A stretch of DNA of 55,864 nt from assembly GCF_001510655.1 (NCBI RefSeq), contig NZ_LMVC01000010.1, positions 1 through 55,864 of the forward strand, written 5' to 3'. Of this stretch, positions 20,071 through 27,534 are shown one piece after another. Numbering within the stretch: the first letter of the stretch is position 1; each line of letters opens with the position of its first letter. The notes under the pieces were generated by a model. That model was not told the origin of the DNA. It searched no databases and saw only the letters and a program-made list of their open reading frames with translations. Source of the stretch: Fictibacillus sp. FJAT-27399 (GTDB lineage Bacteria > Bacillota > Bacilli > Bacillales > Fictibacillaceae). Both the position numbers and the translations under genes were made by a program.

Positions 20071-20305
20071 TTCTAAAAGATTGTTGCTTTGGGAACCTTC
20101 TTGTAAAGAAGCTTCATTGATAGGTTGATTGGAGTGTAAGGTGCGAGACTCCTGCGGGAGCAGCGGGACAGGTGAGACCCACAGGCGCATGCGTCGAGAA
20201 AGTAGGCGCTGGCGCCGGTAAGGCTCACCGCCCGCCCCGCGGAAAGCGAGCATCCTGAAACGGAAATCAACCACTCCAAAAAGCAACAAAGCTTAAGAAA
20301 GCAGC
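20071..20305 (+). repeat. ~230-bp structured intergenic repeat, copy 1
   Basis: Shares its whole length with an inverted copy at 27308-27522. Common blocks are GATTGTTGCTTTGGGAAC, TTGATTGGAGTG, GGTGCGAGACTCCTGCGGG, CCCCGCGGAAAGCGAGCATC and GGAAATCAACCAC. The ends (TTGATT...GGAGTG / CCACTCC...AATCAA) are complementary, so it can fold as a long branched hairpin. I recognise similar sequences as common between Bacillaceae genes, but know of no function. It fills the 440-base gap between the tRNA promoter and yabR. Confidence 0.8.
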
Positions 20306-20347
20306 CAAAAGAAAAGCTGAAGCAGCCGATCCGCCTGAAAAAAATCA

Positions 20348-20379
20348 AAAAGAAAAGACATCCCTTGAGAGATGTCTTT
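20348..20379 (-). terminator. Terminator after yabR
   Basis: Stem AAAGACATC/GATGTCTTT (20354-20362 and 20371-20379) followed on the minus strand by a T-rich tail, about 48 bases past the yabR stop. Confidence 0.8.
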
Positions 20380-20426
20380 GTATTTATATAAGGTTGTGAA
20401 GCTTGAGCATTCAAGTCAGCAGCCTA

Positions 20427-20918
20427 TTAGCCTCGGCGAGCTCCGCGTCCGCCGCGTTTTGACTCTGTTTGGCGTTTCAATGTTGCCAGACGGTCTTCAC
20501 TGTCTTTTAAGAATTTACTCATTTTATCTTCAAATGTTACAGCCGTGTTAAAACCGCCATTGCCGCGAGGAGAACCTTTGCGCTGTTTATTGAATCCGCC
20601 TTTTGACGGGCCGAATCCGCCGCTTTTCGGTGCACCAAAGTTTCCTTTGTTTGCTCCGTAGCTGTTTCTCACCGGTGCAGGATTATCTTTCGCCTTTTTA
20701 ATGGACAAGCCGATTTTGCCGTCTTTTTCGATATTCATGACTTTAACTTCGACTTCATCACCGACTTTTAAGTGGTCGTTAATGTCCTTAACATAATTGT
20801 CCGCAACTTCACTAATGTGCACAAGTCCGGTTGTTCCTCCTGGCAGCTCGACAAACGCTCCAAAATGAGTAATTCCTGTAACCTTACCTTGCAACTTGCT
20901 GCCTACTTCAATTGACAT
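20427..20918 (-). CDS. yabR: S1-domain RNA-binding protein YabR
   Basis: A 163-residue protein with one S1 RNA-binding domain at residues 1-75 (GSKLQGKVTGITHFGAFVELPGG, then GLVHISEVADNYV and VGDEVEVKVMNIEKDGKIGLSIKKA). The remainder is low-complexity and basic, with Gly/Lys/Arg-rich repeats (FGAPKSGGFGPSKGGF) and an RGGRGARRG tail that may also bind RNA. It is longer than the ~130-residue B. subtilis protein because of this tail. The role is unknown; related proteins associate with ribosomes. It lies downstream of divIC and ends at a terminator. Confidence 0.93.
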   Translation of the reverse strand: MSIEVGSKLQGKVTGITHFGAFVELPGGTTGLVHISEVADNYVKDINDHLKVGDEVEVKVMNIEKDGKIGLSIKKAKDNPAPVRNSYGANKGNFGAPKSGGFGPSKGGFNKQRKGSPRGNGGFNTAVTFEDKMSKFLKDSEDRLATLKRQTESKRGGRGARRG

Positions 20919-20984
20919 GAAGAAAATGCTCCTCCTTAGGTATTCATAAGTTTACTTTATTATACATGTGAAAAATTCGGGATG

Positions 20985-21365
20985 TCAATCCGACGAAGAC
21001 CCTGGTACTTTAAATACGGTCTCCCCCTTCTTTGACATGAAGTAATCACGCCTTGCAATCTCCCCGATATAATCAACGTCTTTTAGTTTATGCACTTCAT
21101 CTTTTAATTGTGACTTCTTATTTTTCGTCTGCTCTAATTTGGCCTTCAGGTGTTTTTCTTGCTTCCCCTTATCCTCGAGTGAGACCATTTGGGAAGTGAT
21201 GGTTGAGATCAGCATAAAGGCAAAAAACGAAAAAACCACCATAAAAGCTGCCAGGCGTCGATATAAACCACGTTTCTTCTTCGCGTCGATCTTTTGCTGG
21301 AGATGATGTTCTTTAACGTAGCCCGTATTTAATTCAGTAATCTTCTCTTTATTAAACTGGACCAT
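20985..21365 (-). CDS. divIC: Septum formation initiator DivIC (FtsB-like)
   Basis: A 126-residue bitopic division protein of the DivIC/FtsB family that forms a septal complex with DivIB and FtsL. A short basic cytoplasmic tail (KKKRGLYRRL) precedes a single membrane helix (about residues 35-56). An extracytoplasmic leucine/lysine-rich coiled coil follows (KHLKAKLEQTKNKKSQLKDEV), and the family ending IARRDYFMSKKGETVF. GGAGG six bases before the ATG at 21365 fixes the start. It follows yabQ by ten bases. Confidence 0.95.
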   Translation of the reverse strand: MVQFNKEKITELNTGYVKEHHLQQKIDAKKKRGLYRRLAAFMVVFSFFAFMLISTITSQMVSLEDKGKQEKHLKAKLEQTKNKKSQLKDEVHKLKDVDYIGEIARRDYFMSKKGETVFKVPGSSSD

Positions 21366-21375
21366 GCCCACCCTC

Positions 21376-21978
21376 CTATTTCTCCTGTTTGCGGAACCAA
21401 TTTTTGACTGTATTCTTCAGAGAAATAAGAATCCCTGCTTTTTTTAGCCATTTACCTTTTAAATTATACCATGTTTGCTTAGGAATGAAACGCGAAATCA
21501 GTCTAAATAACCATTTTATTGGAGAAAAAACAATCTTGAGCAGCGTGAAAACAATGGCCCAAACCCATCTTGCCGCCAAAATGCCTATAGCAAAAATGAT
21601 AGAGATTACCCATTTTACAGGCTTTATGATAAGTCCATAGAAAAGCCGTACGAAAAAACTGAACAATTGTGTGACAATGCGGATCATTACTTCCAGCACG
21701 CGTTTATAGCCTGTTTGCAGCAACGCTTTATAAAAACTGAAGCCGCACAAAAGAGCCGCAAAAATATACAAACGGAGATTGGCATGGTTCACATGAAGCA
21801 AAACATAAAAGACGATCAGTGCCTGCAGAAGCCAGAAAATCAAGTCATTGATAAAGTGCAGCCAGTACCATTTTCGGCGTTCATGGACGAAACGGCCATA
21901 CGTATCAATCGCCATCCCGATCCATATTCCCATGGCTGCCATGGACAGCATCGTCTGGAATTGTACAGATAAGGTCAT
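21376..21978 (-). CDS. yabQ: Spore cortex membrane protein YabQ
   Basis: A 200-residue membrane protein needed for cortex formation in B. subtilis, placed in the mother-cell membranes around the forespore. About four or five hydrophobic segments fill residues 5-165, and the C-terminal ~35 residues are basic and cytoplasmic. The start overlaps the yabP stop by four bases (ATGA). Sequence is poorly conserved, as typical for YabQ; the position between yabP and divIC is decisive. Confidence 0.93.
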   Translation of the reverse strand: MTLSVQFQTMLSMAAMGIWIGMAIDTYGRFVHERRKWYWLHFINDLIFWLLQALIVFYVLLHVNHANLRLYIFAALLCGFSFYKALLQTGYKRVLEVMIRIVTQLFSFFVRLFYGLIIKPVKWVISIIFAIGILAARWVWAIVFTLLKIVFSPIKWLFRLISRFIPKQTWYNLKGKWLKKAGILISLKNTVKNWFRKQEK

Positions 21979-22280
21979 TTGAAAAGCTTGCCGAAAAATC
22001 CTTTGGTTTTTTCCCCGCTCTGCTGGTCAAGATAAACAAGGTCAAATACTTTCCCTTCTATGGACACCATGCCGGATTCCACATCCAGATTCTTCATTTT
22101 CAGGTTGGTACCCCGGATTGCAAGAAAGCCCATCGTTGTTTCCAGTAGAAACTCCTCGTTATCAAAGCTTTCAACCTGTTTGACACCAGTGATCTCAAGT
22201 TTTTTCCGGCCAACCATTTTCACGTCATGATCTGGAAGGTTCGCATTATTTAAGGAGCCATAGTTATGATATTGGTCCAT
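21975..22280 (-). CDS. yabP: Sporulation protein YabP
   Basis: A 101-residue soluble protein of the YabP/YqfC family, required for spore cortex assembly together with YabQ. Family features are RKKLEITGVKQVESFDNEEFLLET and GFLAIRGTNLKMKNLDVESGMVSIEGKV. The frame continues upstream, but GAGGGGG nine bases before the ATG at 22280 gives the right length. It is first in the yabP-yabQ-divIC group and is presumably expressed from the preceding ~265-base gap by mother-cell sigma-E, for which I see no convincing promoter. Confidence 0.94.
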   Translation of the reverse strand: MDQYHNYGSLNNANLPDHDVKMVGRKKLEITGVKQVESFDNEEFLLETTMGFLAIRGTNLKMKNLDVESGMVSIEGKVFDLVYLDQQSGEKTKGFFGKLFK

Positions 22281-22530
22281 TCTAATCCCCCTCTTTCGCT
22301 TTATGTTTATGAAAAGAGGGACAACTTTAGAACTTGGACTAAACAAAGAAAAGCGCATCCTCCGAGGACTAGGGATGAAATTAATGTTTTAAGCTAAAAA
22401 CAAAAGATAAGTTTCCCCATCTGACCGCTAAAGACCAGACATCGCATACTAATGTTTAAAAGAGACCTCAAGTCTTTTTCTCCAATCACACCCCACAAAA
22501 AATCAACAACATACATGGACTAACAGAGCT
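22281..22530. other. Gene-free stretch upstream of yabP
   Basis: About 250 bases, AT-rich, no credible protein or RNA gene. It must contain the yabP promoter. On the minus strand CATAAACAT near 22307 is only vaguely sigma-E-like. Confidence 0.5.
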
Positions 22531-22565
22531 AAATAAAAGAAGAGCCTAGAACTTAGGCTCTTCTT
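22531..22565 (-). terminator. Terminator overlapping the rqcP stop
   Basis: AAGAAGAGCCTA/TAGGCTCTTCTT (22537-22548 and 22554-22565) with a T-rich tail on the minus strand; the stem includes the last codons of rqcP. Confidence 0.9.
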
Positions 22566-22827
22566 CCGTTGATTGAAGTGATTCCTCATTGATGATGGTA
22601 TACATTTGGCCAGCTTCCTCTTTTTTAGTGAACTCCTTTAGCTCGTCTACGCGAACGGTCACGAGTTTCTGTCCGAAGCGGATAGAAAGTTCGTCACCGG
22701 CTTTCAGAACCGAAGAGGATTTGGCCTGTTTGCCGTTGATGGCGATGCGGCCTTGATCAGAAATTTCCTTTGCTACCGTCCTTCTTTTAATAAGACGGGA
22801 GACTTTAAGAAATTTATCAAGACGCAT
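22546..22827 (-). CDS. rqcP: S4-domain ribosome quality control protein RqcP
   Basis: A 93-residue protein that is essentially one S4 RNA-binding domain ([22 protein letters not shown], then [20 protein letters not shown]). RqcP (YabO) works with RqcH on stalled 50S subunits in the addition of C-terminal alanine tails. The acidic C-terminal ~25 residues are a variable tail. It begins directly after the HU stop, so the two are almost certainly cotranscribed, and ends in a terminator. Confidence 0.94.
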   Translation of the reverse strand: MRLDKFLKVSRLIKRRTVAKEISDQGRIAINGKQAKSSSVLKAGDELSIRFGQKLVTVRVDELKEFTKKEEAGQMYTIINEESLQSTEEEPKF

Positions 22828-23100
22828 TTACTTTACGGCTTCCTTTAACTTGTTCCCTGGACGGAAAGCCGGAACTGTAGAGGCAGGGATGCTGATCTCT
22901 TCTCCAGTTTGCGGGTTGCGCCCTGTACGGCTTGAACGCTCTCTTGTTTCAAACGTTCCGAATCCTACGAATTGTACTTTGTCCCCGCTCTTCAACGCAT
23001 TTGTAATCTCATCAACAAGACCACTTACTACCACTTCAACGTCTTTCTTGGTTAAACCTGATTTCTCAGCAATATTTGTCACTAGTTCATTTCTGTTCAT
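22828..23100 (-). CDS. HU-family nucleoid protein
   Basis: A 90-residue histone-like DNA-bending protein: MNRNELVTNIAEKSGLTKKD, VQFVGFGTFETRERSSRTGRNPQTGE with the DNA-inserting arm, and FRPGNKLKEAVK at the end. AAGGAGG ten bases before the ATG at 23100 is strong. HU dimers bind and bend DNA without strong sequence preference. From memory, the B. subtilis HU gene (hbs) is elsewhere, while an HU gene between mazG and the S4-domain gene is common in clostridia. Whether this is the main HU or a second copy cannot be told here. Confidence 0.95.
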   Translation of the reverse strand: MNRNELVTNIAEKSGLTKKDVEVVVSGLVDEITNALKSGDKVQFVGFGTFETRERSSRTGRNPQTGEEISIPASTVPAFRPGNKLKEAVK

Positions 23101-23215
23101 TTTTAAAAACCTCCTTAGCATTCTTTCAAAAGATTCGGGCAAAGTCCAGAAAACTTAAGGGTTCTGCTTGCTCTCGAACAATATTCTCTAAGAAAAAACA
23201 GATTCCTTCCCGGTT

Positions 23216-24667
23216 TTACAAATTTTCTTTCGCCTGATTCCAGAGCTGGTCCATCTTTTCCAGAGAGGCTTCCTCTGGAGTTAGCCCTTCTTTGCTTAGT
23301 TCATTTTCGATATAGCGGAACCGGGCATAGAACTTTTGATTCGTCAGAGCCAGTGCTTCTTCCGGATGGATGCCGTAAAAACGTCCGAGGTTCACCATGG
23401 TGAACAGCATGTCCCCAAATTCCTTACGGCGCTCATCGTCGGATTCTGCGGCCTTCCATTCATCGAACTCTTCCCTTAACTTATCTAAAATAGGCGTGAC
23501 CTCATCCCAGTCAAAACCGGCCTTTGCCGCTTTTTTCTGATAATCATAAGCTTTGTGCAATGCAGGAAGCCCTTTTGCTACCCCATCAAGGAGCGAGCGG
23601 CGGTGCTCATTTCCTTTTTCCTTAGATTTGATCTGCTCCCAATTTTGAAGCACTTCATCCGATGTATCGGCTTCTACGTCACCGAATACATGAGGATGGC
23701 GCCTAATCATTTTTTCTGCCAGACCCGAGATCACTTCATCTATTGAAAAATAACCTTCATCTTCACCGATCTGGGCATGCAGCAAGACTTGAAGGAGAAC
23801 GTCCCCCAATTCCTCCGCTAGATGCTCATCATCTTCATCATCGATGGCTTCAAGCACTTCATAGGCTTCTTCGATTAAATATTTTTTCAACGATTCATGC
23901 GTTTGTTTCTTGTCCCATGGACAGCCGTCCGGCCCGCGCAGTTCTCTGATGATACCCCGCAGATGCTCAAAATCCCGGTACAGCATTTCCTCTTTATCAA
24001 CGGGAGGAACATAGACGGCCGTCAAATTATTGAGCGTGACAGAATGATCCAGTTCATAGAGGTGAACCCACTGAATGGATTCTTCGGCACTTCCTGCAGC
24101 GGTCACAACAGCAACGTTAAAGTCATCCGGATACTTTTCCATTAACGTCAGTTTTACTTCGGAAGCGATGAATCCATCATAAACCTGCACGATGATGAGG
24201 TGGTTGCGGATCTGGATGTGTTCCTTCTTCAAGCTGGTGCCGTCCAAGATTTGACATCCATCAATCGGGTCAATTTTTAAAGCGGTATACATCTCATCCA
24301 GAAAACTTTTGCCTCCCGCCACTTTCACTTCAACGCCGCGGCTGTCAGCTTCCTTCAGCAGCAGCTGAACGGTTTGCTCGGCAACAAGCGGATGACCCGG
24401 CACGGCATAGATGATGTGATCTGAAGAAGCCTTTTGGAATAAAACAGAAGTGATTTCACGATAAACATCTTCAAAAGCATCATGTTTTTCATAGATGTCA
24501 TCAAAGAAAGTCATCTTGACGCCTTCCTGCTCCAGCTGAGCTACAGCTGGATGATCATTTGTACGGACAAAGACATGTTCTGCCTTAAGCAGCATCCGGT
24601 ACACTCCTACAGTGAGCTGATCCAGGTCCCCTGCTCCCAGTCCAAGTATTGTTATCGAATAAGGCAT
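23216..24667 (-). CDS. yabN: Tetrapyrrole methylase/MazG fusion protein YabN
   Basis: A 483-residue two-domain protein. Residues 1-220 resemble SAM-dependent tetrapyrrole methylases (ITILGLGAGDLDQLTVGVYRML). Residues 230-483 are two MazG modules with ELRGPDGCPWDKKQTHESLKKYLIEEAYEVLEA (shown here as consecutive blocks) and EELGDVLLQVLLHAQI, whose acidic residues bind magnesium. MazG hydrolyses nucleoside triphosphates to monophosphates; the substrate of the first domain is unknown. It starts one base after the flippase stop, in the conserved spoVT-yabM-yabN order. Confidence 0.95.
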   Translation of the reverse strand: MPYSITILGLGAGDLDQLTVGVYRMLLKAEHVFVRTNDHPAVAQLEQEGVKMTFFDDIYEKHDAFEDVYREITSVLFQKASSDHIIYAVPGHPLVAEQTVQLLLKEADSRGVEVKVAGGKSFLDEMYTALKIDPIDGCQILDGTSLKKEHIQIRNHLIIVQVYDGFIASEVKLTLMEKYPDDFNVAVVTAAGSAEESIQWVHLYELDHSVTLNNLTAVYVPPVDKEEMLYRDFEHLRGIIRELRGPDGCPWDKKQTHESLKKYLIEEAYEVLEAIDDEDDEHLAEELGDVLLQVLLHAQIGEDEGYFSIDEVISGLAEKMIRRHPHVFGDVEADTSDEVLQNWEQIKSKEKGNEHRRSLLDGVAKGLPALHKAYDYQKKAAKAGFDWDEVTPILDKLREEFDEWKAAESDDERRKEFGDMLFTMVNLGRFYGIHPEEALALTNQKFYARFRYIENELSKEGLTPEEASLEKMDQLWNQAKENL

Positions 24668-24668
24668 G

Positions 24669-26264
24669 TTAACTCCTTCTTTCTTTCCAGCGTTTCAACA
24701 TATGCTGTAATTTTTGTAGTTTAGGAATGCGGACCAGTTCTTCTACCTTAAATACTTTAGCTGTTGCGAGTGCCACAAAAAGAGCGACCCCGCCGCCTGC
24801 ACTGGCAGCCAGTGAAATGACAGCATCCGCCGATCTGGATTCTGTCATCACACGATCCAATCCTGATTTTATGATCCATGCCGTAAGCGACATCACAGCC
24901 GCAGCGCCGCCGATGCGTATGCCATAAAATTTTTCTGCAGCAGCAAAGCCTGTTGTTCTTTCTAATATGACAAGATTTATTGCCGCTGCGGCAATGGATG
25001 CCAATACAGTGGCAAAACTTGCTCCCATTGGACCCCATAACGGCATCATAGCAAGGTTTCCTGCCACTTTAACAATAAAAGCAGCTGATACACTCATCAC
25101 AGGATAGGTACTGTAACCCATCCCCTGCAAAAGGCCGGTGGATACAAGGAAAAGGGAAACGGTCAGGATAGAGATACCCAGGACTGCGATTTCCAAGGAT
25201 CCTTCCGCGCTCTCAAAAAGCATCCGGTTTACAGGCTCGATAATCACGGCAAGGCCTGCCGAAGCGGCTAGACCGATAATAAAAACAGCCTTTATCGAGA
25301 TACCGCATATTTTTTGAATTCTGGCAGAGTCCAAACGTACTTTTGCCGCGGCCACCGCTGGGACAGCAGCAAGGGAAATGGATGTTGCAATGACCGTACC
25401 CAGCTGAAGGAGCGGCTGCGCCCTGTCAAAGATCCCTTTTAAACTTCTTGCCTCCCCTAGCGACACCCCATTTTGCTGCAGTAGATTTACGAACGTAAAC
25501 GCATCCGCCAGCTGGAATAAAAGTAAAATCATTGAGCTCAATGATAATAGAAGCCCCGCTGAAAGGAGCTGAAAACCTATCTTTCTTGATGGCTTGGACC
25601 CCACTATCCAGCTTTTCTTCCGGCTCCCGGATCGGTAGAAATAGAGAACTAAAACGAGCAGCCCTGCCAAAGAACCGACAGCAGAGCCAGCGGAAGCTCC
25701 CGCACCAGCAATATAGACATTATAGCCATGTGAAATAAAATAATAGGAAAACCCAATGATACAGGCGACCCGGATGAACTGTTCTGCCACCTGGGAAAAA
25801 GCTGTGGGTTTCATTTGTTCAAATCCTTGAAAGATTCCCCTGAAAACGGCCACAAAGGGTACGGTCAAGTAGATCAGCGAAGTTGCCTGAATCGGAAGCT
25901 GAAGCCCCGGGTCACCCATCCAGCTTGCAATCTTGGCTGATGCAAAAAACACCAGAAGAAAAAGAAGCAAGCCTGCCGCAATAAATGCAGTAAATGCACT
26001 TCGGATGATCGTGCCTCTCTCCTTTTCTAAAAGACCTTCTGACCTTTCAGACAGAAGACGGGAAAGAGCAACAGGAAACCCGGCCAGCGCAAACGCTGAG
26101 GCGATGCCGTAAAACGGATACACCTGCTGAAACACATAAAACCCCGTATTGCCTGTTATATTTTGATAAGGAATGCGGTAAACCACACTTAGAATTTTTA
26201 CGATAAACATGGCGATGGTCAACAAAAATGCCCCATGCCAAATCCGTTTCGATTGTTCGTCCAT
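24669..26264 (-). CDS. yabM: Polysaccharide/lipid flippase YabM (SpoVB/MOP family)
   Basis: A 531-residue polytopic membrane protein with about 14 hydrophobic segments across its length, belonging to the MOP/MurJ-like exporter group that also contains SpoVB. Such proteins flip lipid-linked saccharides across the membrane; the substrate here is not known. The N-terminal WHGAFLLTIAMFIVKILSVVYRIPYQN is typical. AGGAGC before the ATG at 26264 sets the start; the frame opens seven codons further upstream. It lies two bases before yabN. SpoVB itself is the alternative, but position indicates YabM. Confidence 0.92.
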   Translation of the reverse strand: MDEQSKRIWHGAFLLTIAMFIVKILSVVYRIPYQNITGNTGFYVFQQVYPFYGIASAFALAGFPVALSRLLSERSEGLLEKERGTIIRSAFTAFIAAGLLLFLLVFFASAKIASWMGDPGLQLPIQATSLIYLTVPFVAVFRGIFQGFEQMKPTAFSQVAEQFIRVACIIGFSYYFISHGYNVYIAGAGASAGSAVGSLAGLLVLVLYFYRSGSRKKSWIVGSKPSRKIGFQLLSAGLLLSLSSMILLLFQLADAFTFVNLLQQNGVSLGEARSLKGIFDRAQPLLQLGTVIATSISLAAVPAVAAAKVRLDSARIQKICGISIKAVFIIGLAASAGLAVIIEPVNRMLFESAEGSLEIAVLGISILTVSLFLVSTGLLQGMGYSTYPVMSVSAAFIVKVAGNLAMMPLWGPMGASFATVLASIAAAAINLVILERTTGFAAAEKFYGIRIGGAAAVMSLTAWIIKSGLDRVMTESRSADAVISLAASAGGGVALFVALATAKVFKVEELVRIPKLQKLQHMLKRWKERRS

Positions 26265-26317
26265 ACCTGCTCCTAAACACTGCATCGAATAAAAGTATAA
26301 GTATTATAGCATAGTTA

Positions 26318-26583
26318 GAAAAGCTGAAGCCGCTGTTTAGAGACGAAATGCACTGGAGGTCTTTGGCATAAAACGCTTTTTGTTTTCTGACAAAGACCGA
26401 AGTGGTCGAGTCTCTAGCGGCTGAAGCTGGATCAAGAAAAGCTGAAGCCGCCTGTTTAGAGACGACAAGCGCTGGAGTTCTCATACAGCAACACGCTTTT
26501 GTGTTGAGGTGGGAGATCGAAGCGTTCGAGTCTCTAGGCACTGAAGCTGGATCAAGAAAAGCTGAAGCGCCTGGTTAATAGCA
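26318..26583. repeat. Hairpin repeat family A: two tandem copies plus a partial third
   Basis: Copies begin with GAAAAGCTGAAGC at 26318, 26436 and 26556 (periods 118 and 120); the third breaks off after 28 bases at the spoVT terminator. Each full copy folds on itself: an outer arm such as CCGCT...AGCGG, then AGAGAC...GTCTCT, then a small inner hairpin (AAAAC-GCTTTTT-GTTTT in copy 1, AACAC-GCTTTT-GTGTT in copy 2). Related tandem copies are at 35546-35812. No protein gene is supported here. Confidence 0.85.
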
Positions 26584-26585
26584 GA

Positions 26586-26617
26586 AAAAAAGAAGGAGCC
26601 TCAGCTTCCTTCTTTTA
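26586..26617 (-). terminator. Terminator after spoVT
   Basis: AAAAGAAGGA and TCCTTCTTTT arms around GCTGAGGC, with a long T run on the minus strand; the stem touches the spoVT stop codon. Confidence 0.9.
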
Positions 26618-27151
26618 GTGTTCCATTTGTCTGGCAAGAAAGCCCGCTGCAGTCTCTGCAAGCTTTTGCTCGAGTTCTGTGATTTTCTTGCCTTCTTTTG
26701 ATATTAATGCAACGGCTCCAATCGGATCTCCGCTCGCTACAATCGGTGCAATAACGTAGGATGATGACTCTTTCGTTCCATCTACGATCTCTACTTCGCT
26801 TCCATTGGAATCAAGCAGTGATTTTCGGTCGTTCATTGATGATTCAATCATTTTGCCGATGCTTTTGTTCAGATAGTCTTTCTTTGATCCGCCAGCTACC
26901 GCAATAAAAGTATCACGGTCAGCGATGAGAACTAAATGTCCCGAACTGTCAGCCAAGGATTCAGCATATTCTTTTGCAAAATCACCGAGCTCATTGATCG
27001 GTGAATATTTTTTTAATATCACTTCGCCATCCCTGTCCACAAAAATTTCAAGTGGATCTCCTTCTCTGATGCGGAGCGTACGGCGAATCTCTTTCGGTAT
27101 AACAACCCGGCCAAGGTCATCAATACGGCGTACAATGCCTGTTGCTTTCAT
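26615..27151 (-). CDS. spoVT: Stage V sporulation regulator SpoVT
   Basis: A 178-residue transition-state-type regulator that tunes sigma-G-dependent genes in the forespore. Residues 1-50 are an AbrB/SpoVT swapped-hairpin DNA-binding domain (MKATGIVRRIDDLGRVVIPKEIRRTL as successive blocks). Residues 60-178 form a GAF-like domain (GHLVLIADRDTFIAVAGG, then SSSYVIAPIVASGDPIGAVALI) that may sense a ligand. The N-terminus closely resembles AbrB at 46988-47272 in this window. It has its own promoter region and terminator, and lies between mfd and yabM. Confidence 0.97.
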   Translation of the reverse strand: MKATGIVRRIDDLGRVVIPKEIRRTLRIREGDPLEIFVDRDGEVILKKYSPINELGDFAKEYAESLADSSGHLVLIADRDTFIAVAGGSKKDYLNKSIGKMIESSMNDRKSLLDSNGSEVEIVDGTKESSSYVIAPIVASGDPIGAVALISKEGKKITELEQKLAETAAGFLARQMEH

Positions 27152-27169
27152 AGAATAATGCCCTCGCTT

Positions 27170-27199
27170 TCATATGGTGTATTCACTGGATGTAATACA
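27170..27199 (-). promoter_or_regulatory. Possible sigma-G promoter of spoVT
   Basis: On the minus strand TGTATT (27194-27199), a 17-bp spacer and CATATGA (27170-27176) resemble the sigma-G pattern TGAATA/CATACTA (4 of 6 and 5 of 7), about 20 bases before spoVT. B. subtilis spoVT is sigma-G dependent. Confidence 0.4.
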
Positions 27200-27307
27200 T
27201 AAATGAAACCTTCTTTTGAAGATTGTTCCATTCCCTGCTAGTATTATTTGTTACCTTGCGAGTTCTATTCATCAAAAGCATTGTTTTTGGCCGGGCCTAA
27301 TTTTTTT

Positions 27308-27522
27308 CCAGGCTGTTTTCTTTGTTGTTCTTGGAAGTGGTTGATTTCCATTTCAGGATGCTCGCTTTCCGCGGGGCGTGCGCTGAGCCCTACTCGGCGC
27401 AAGCGCCTGCGTGGTCTCATCTGTCACGCTTCCCCCGCAGGAGTCTCGCACCTTCCACTCCAATCAACTTGTCAATGAAGGCTCTTTGCAAAAATGTTCC
27501 CAAAGCAACAATCTTTTTAGAA
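27308..27522 (-). repeat. ~225-bp structured intergenic repeat, copy 2
   Basis: Inverted relative to copy 1 at 20071-20305, with matching blocks in order: GATTGTTGCTTTGGGAAC, TTGATTGGAGTG, GGTGCGAGACTCCTGCGGG, CCCCGCGGAAAGCGAGCATC and GGAAATCAACCAC on the minus strand. The inner part differs but stays GC-rich and self-complementary. It begins about 13 bases past the mfd stop and fills most of the 380-base gap to spoVT. No gene seen in it. Confidence 0.8.
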
Positions 27523-27534
27523 GAAAGCCTTTTT

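Noticed and set aside
20071-20305. Insertion sequence or MITE with transposase
   Set aside because: No transposase gene or target-site duplication is visible; kept as a structured repeat only.
20073-20414. 113-codon minus-strand frame in the tRNA-yabR gap
   Set aside because: It coincides with the structured repeat shared with 27308-27522, where the matching frame is not kept.
22281-22400. Sigma-E promoter of yabP
   Set aside because: CATAAACAT with a 14-base gap to a poor -35 is below what I would accept.
26047-26541. 164-codon minus-strand frame over the hairpin repeats
   Set aside because: It runs from repeats into the flippase gene in another frame; the repeat copies do not keep a common reading frame.
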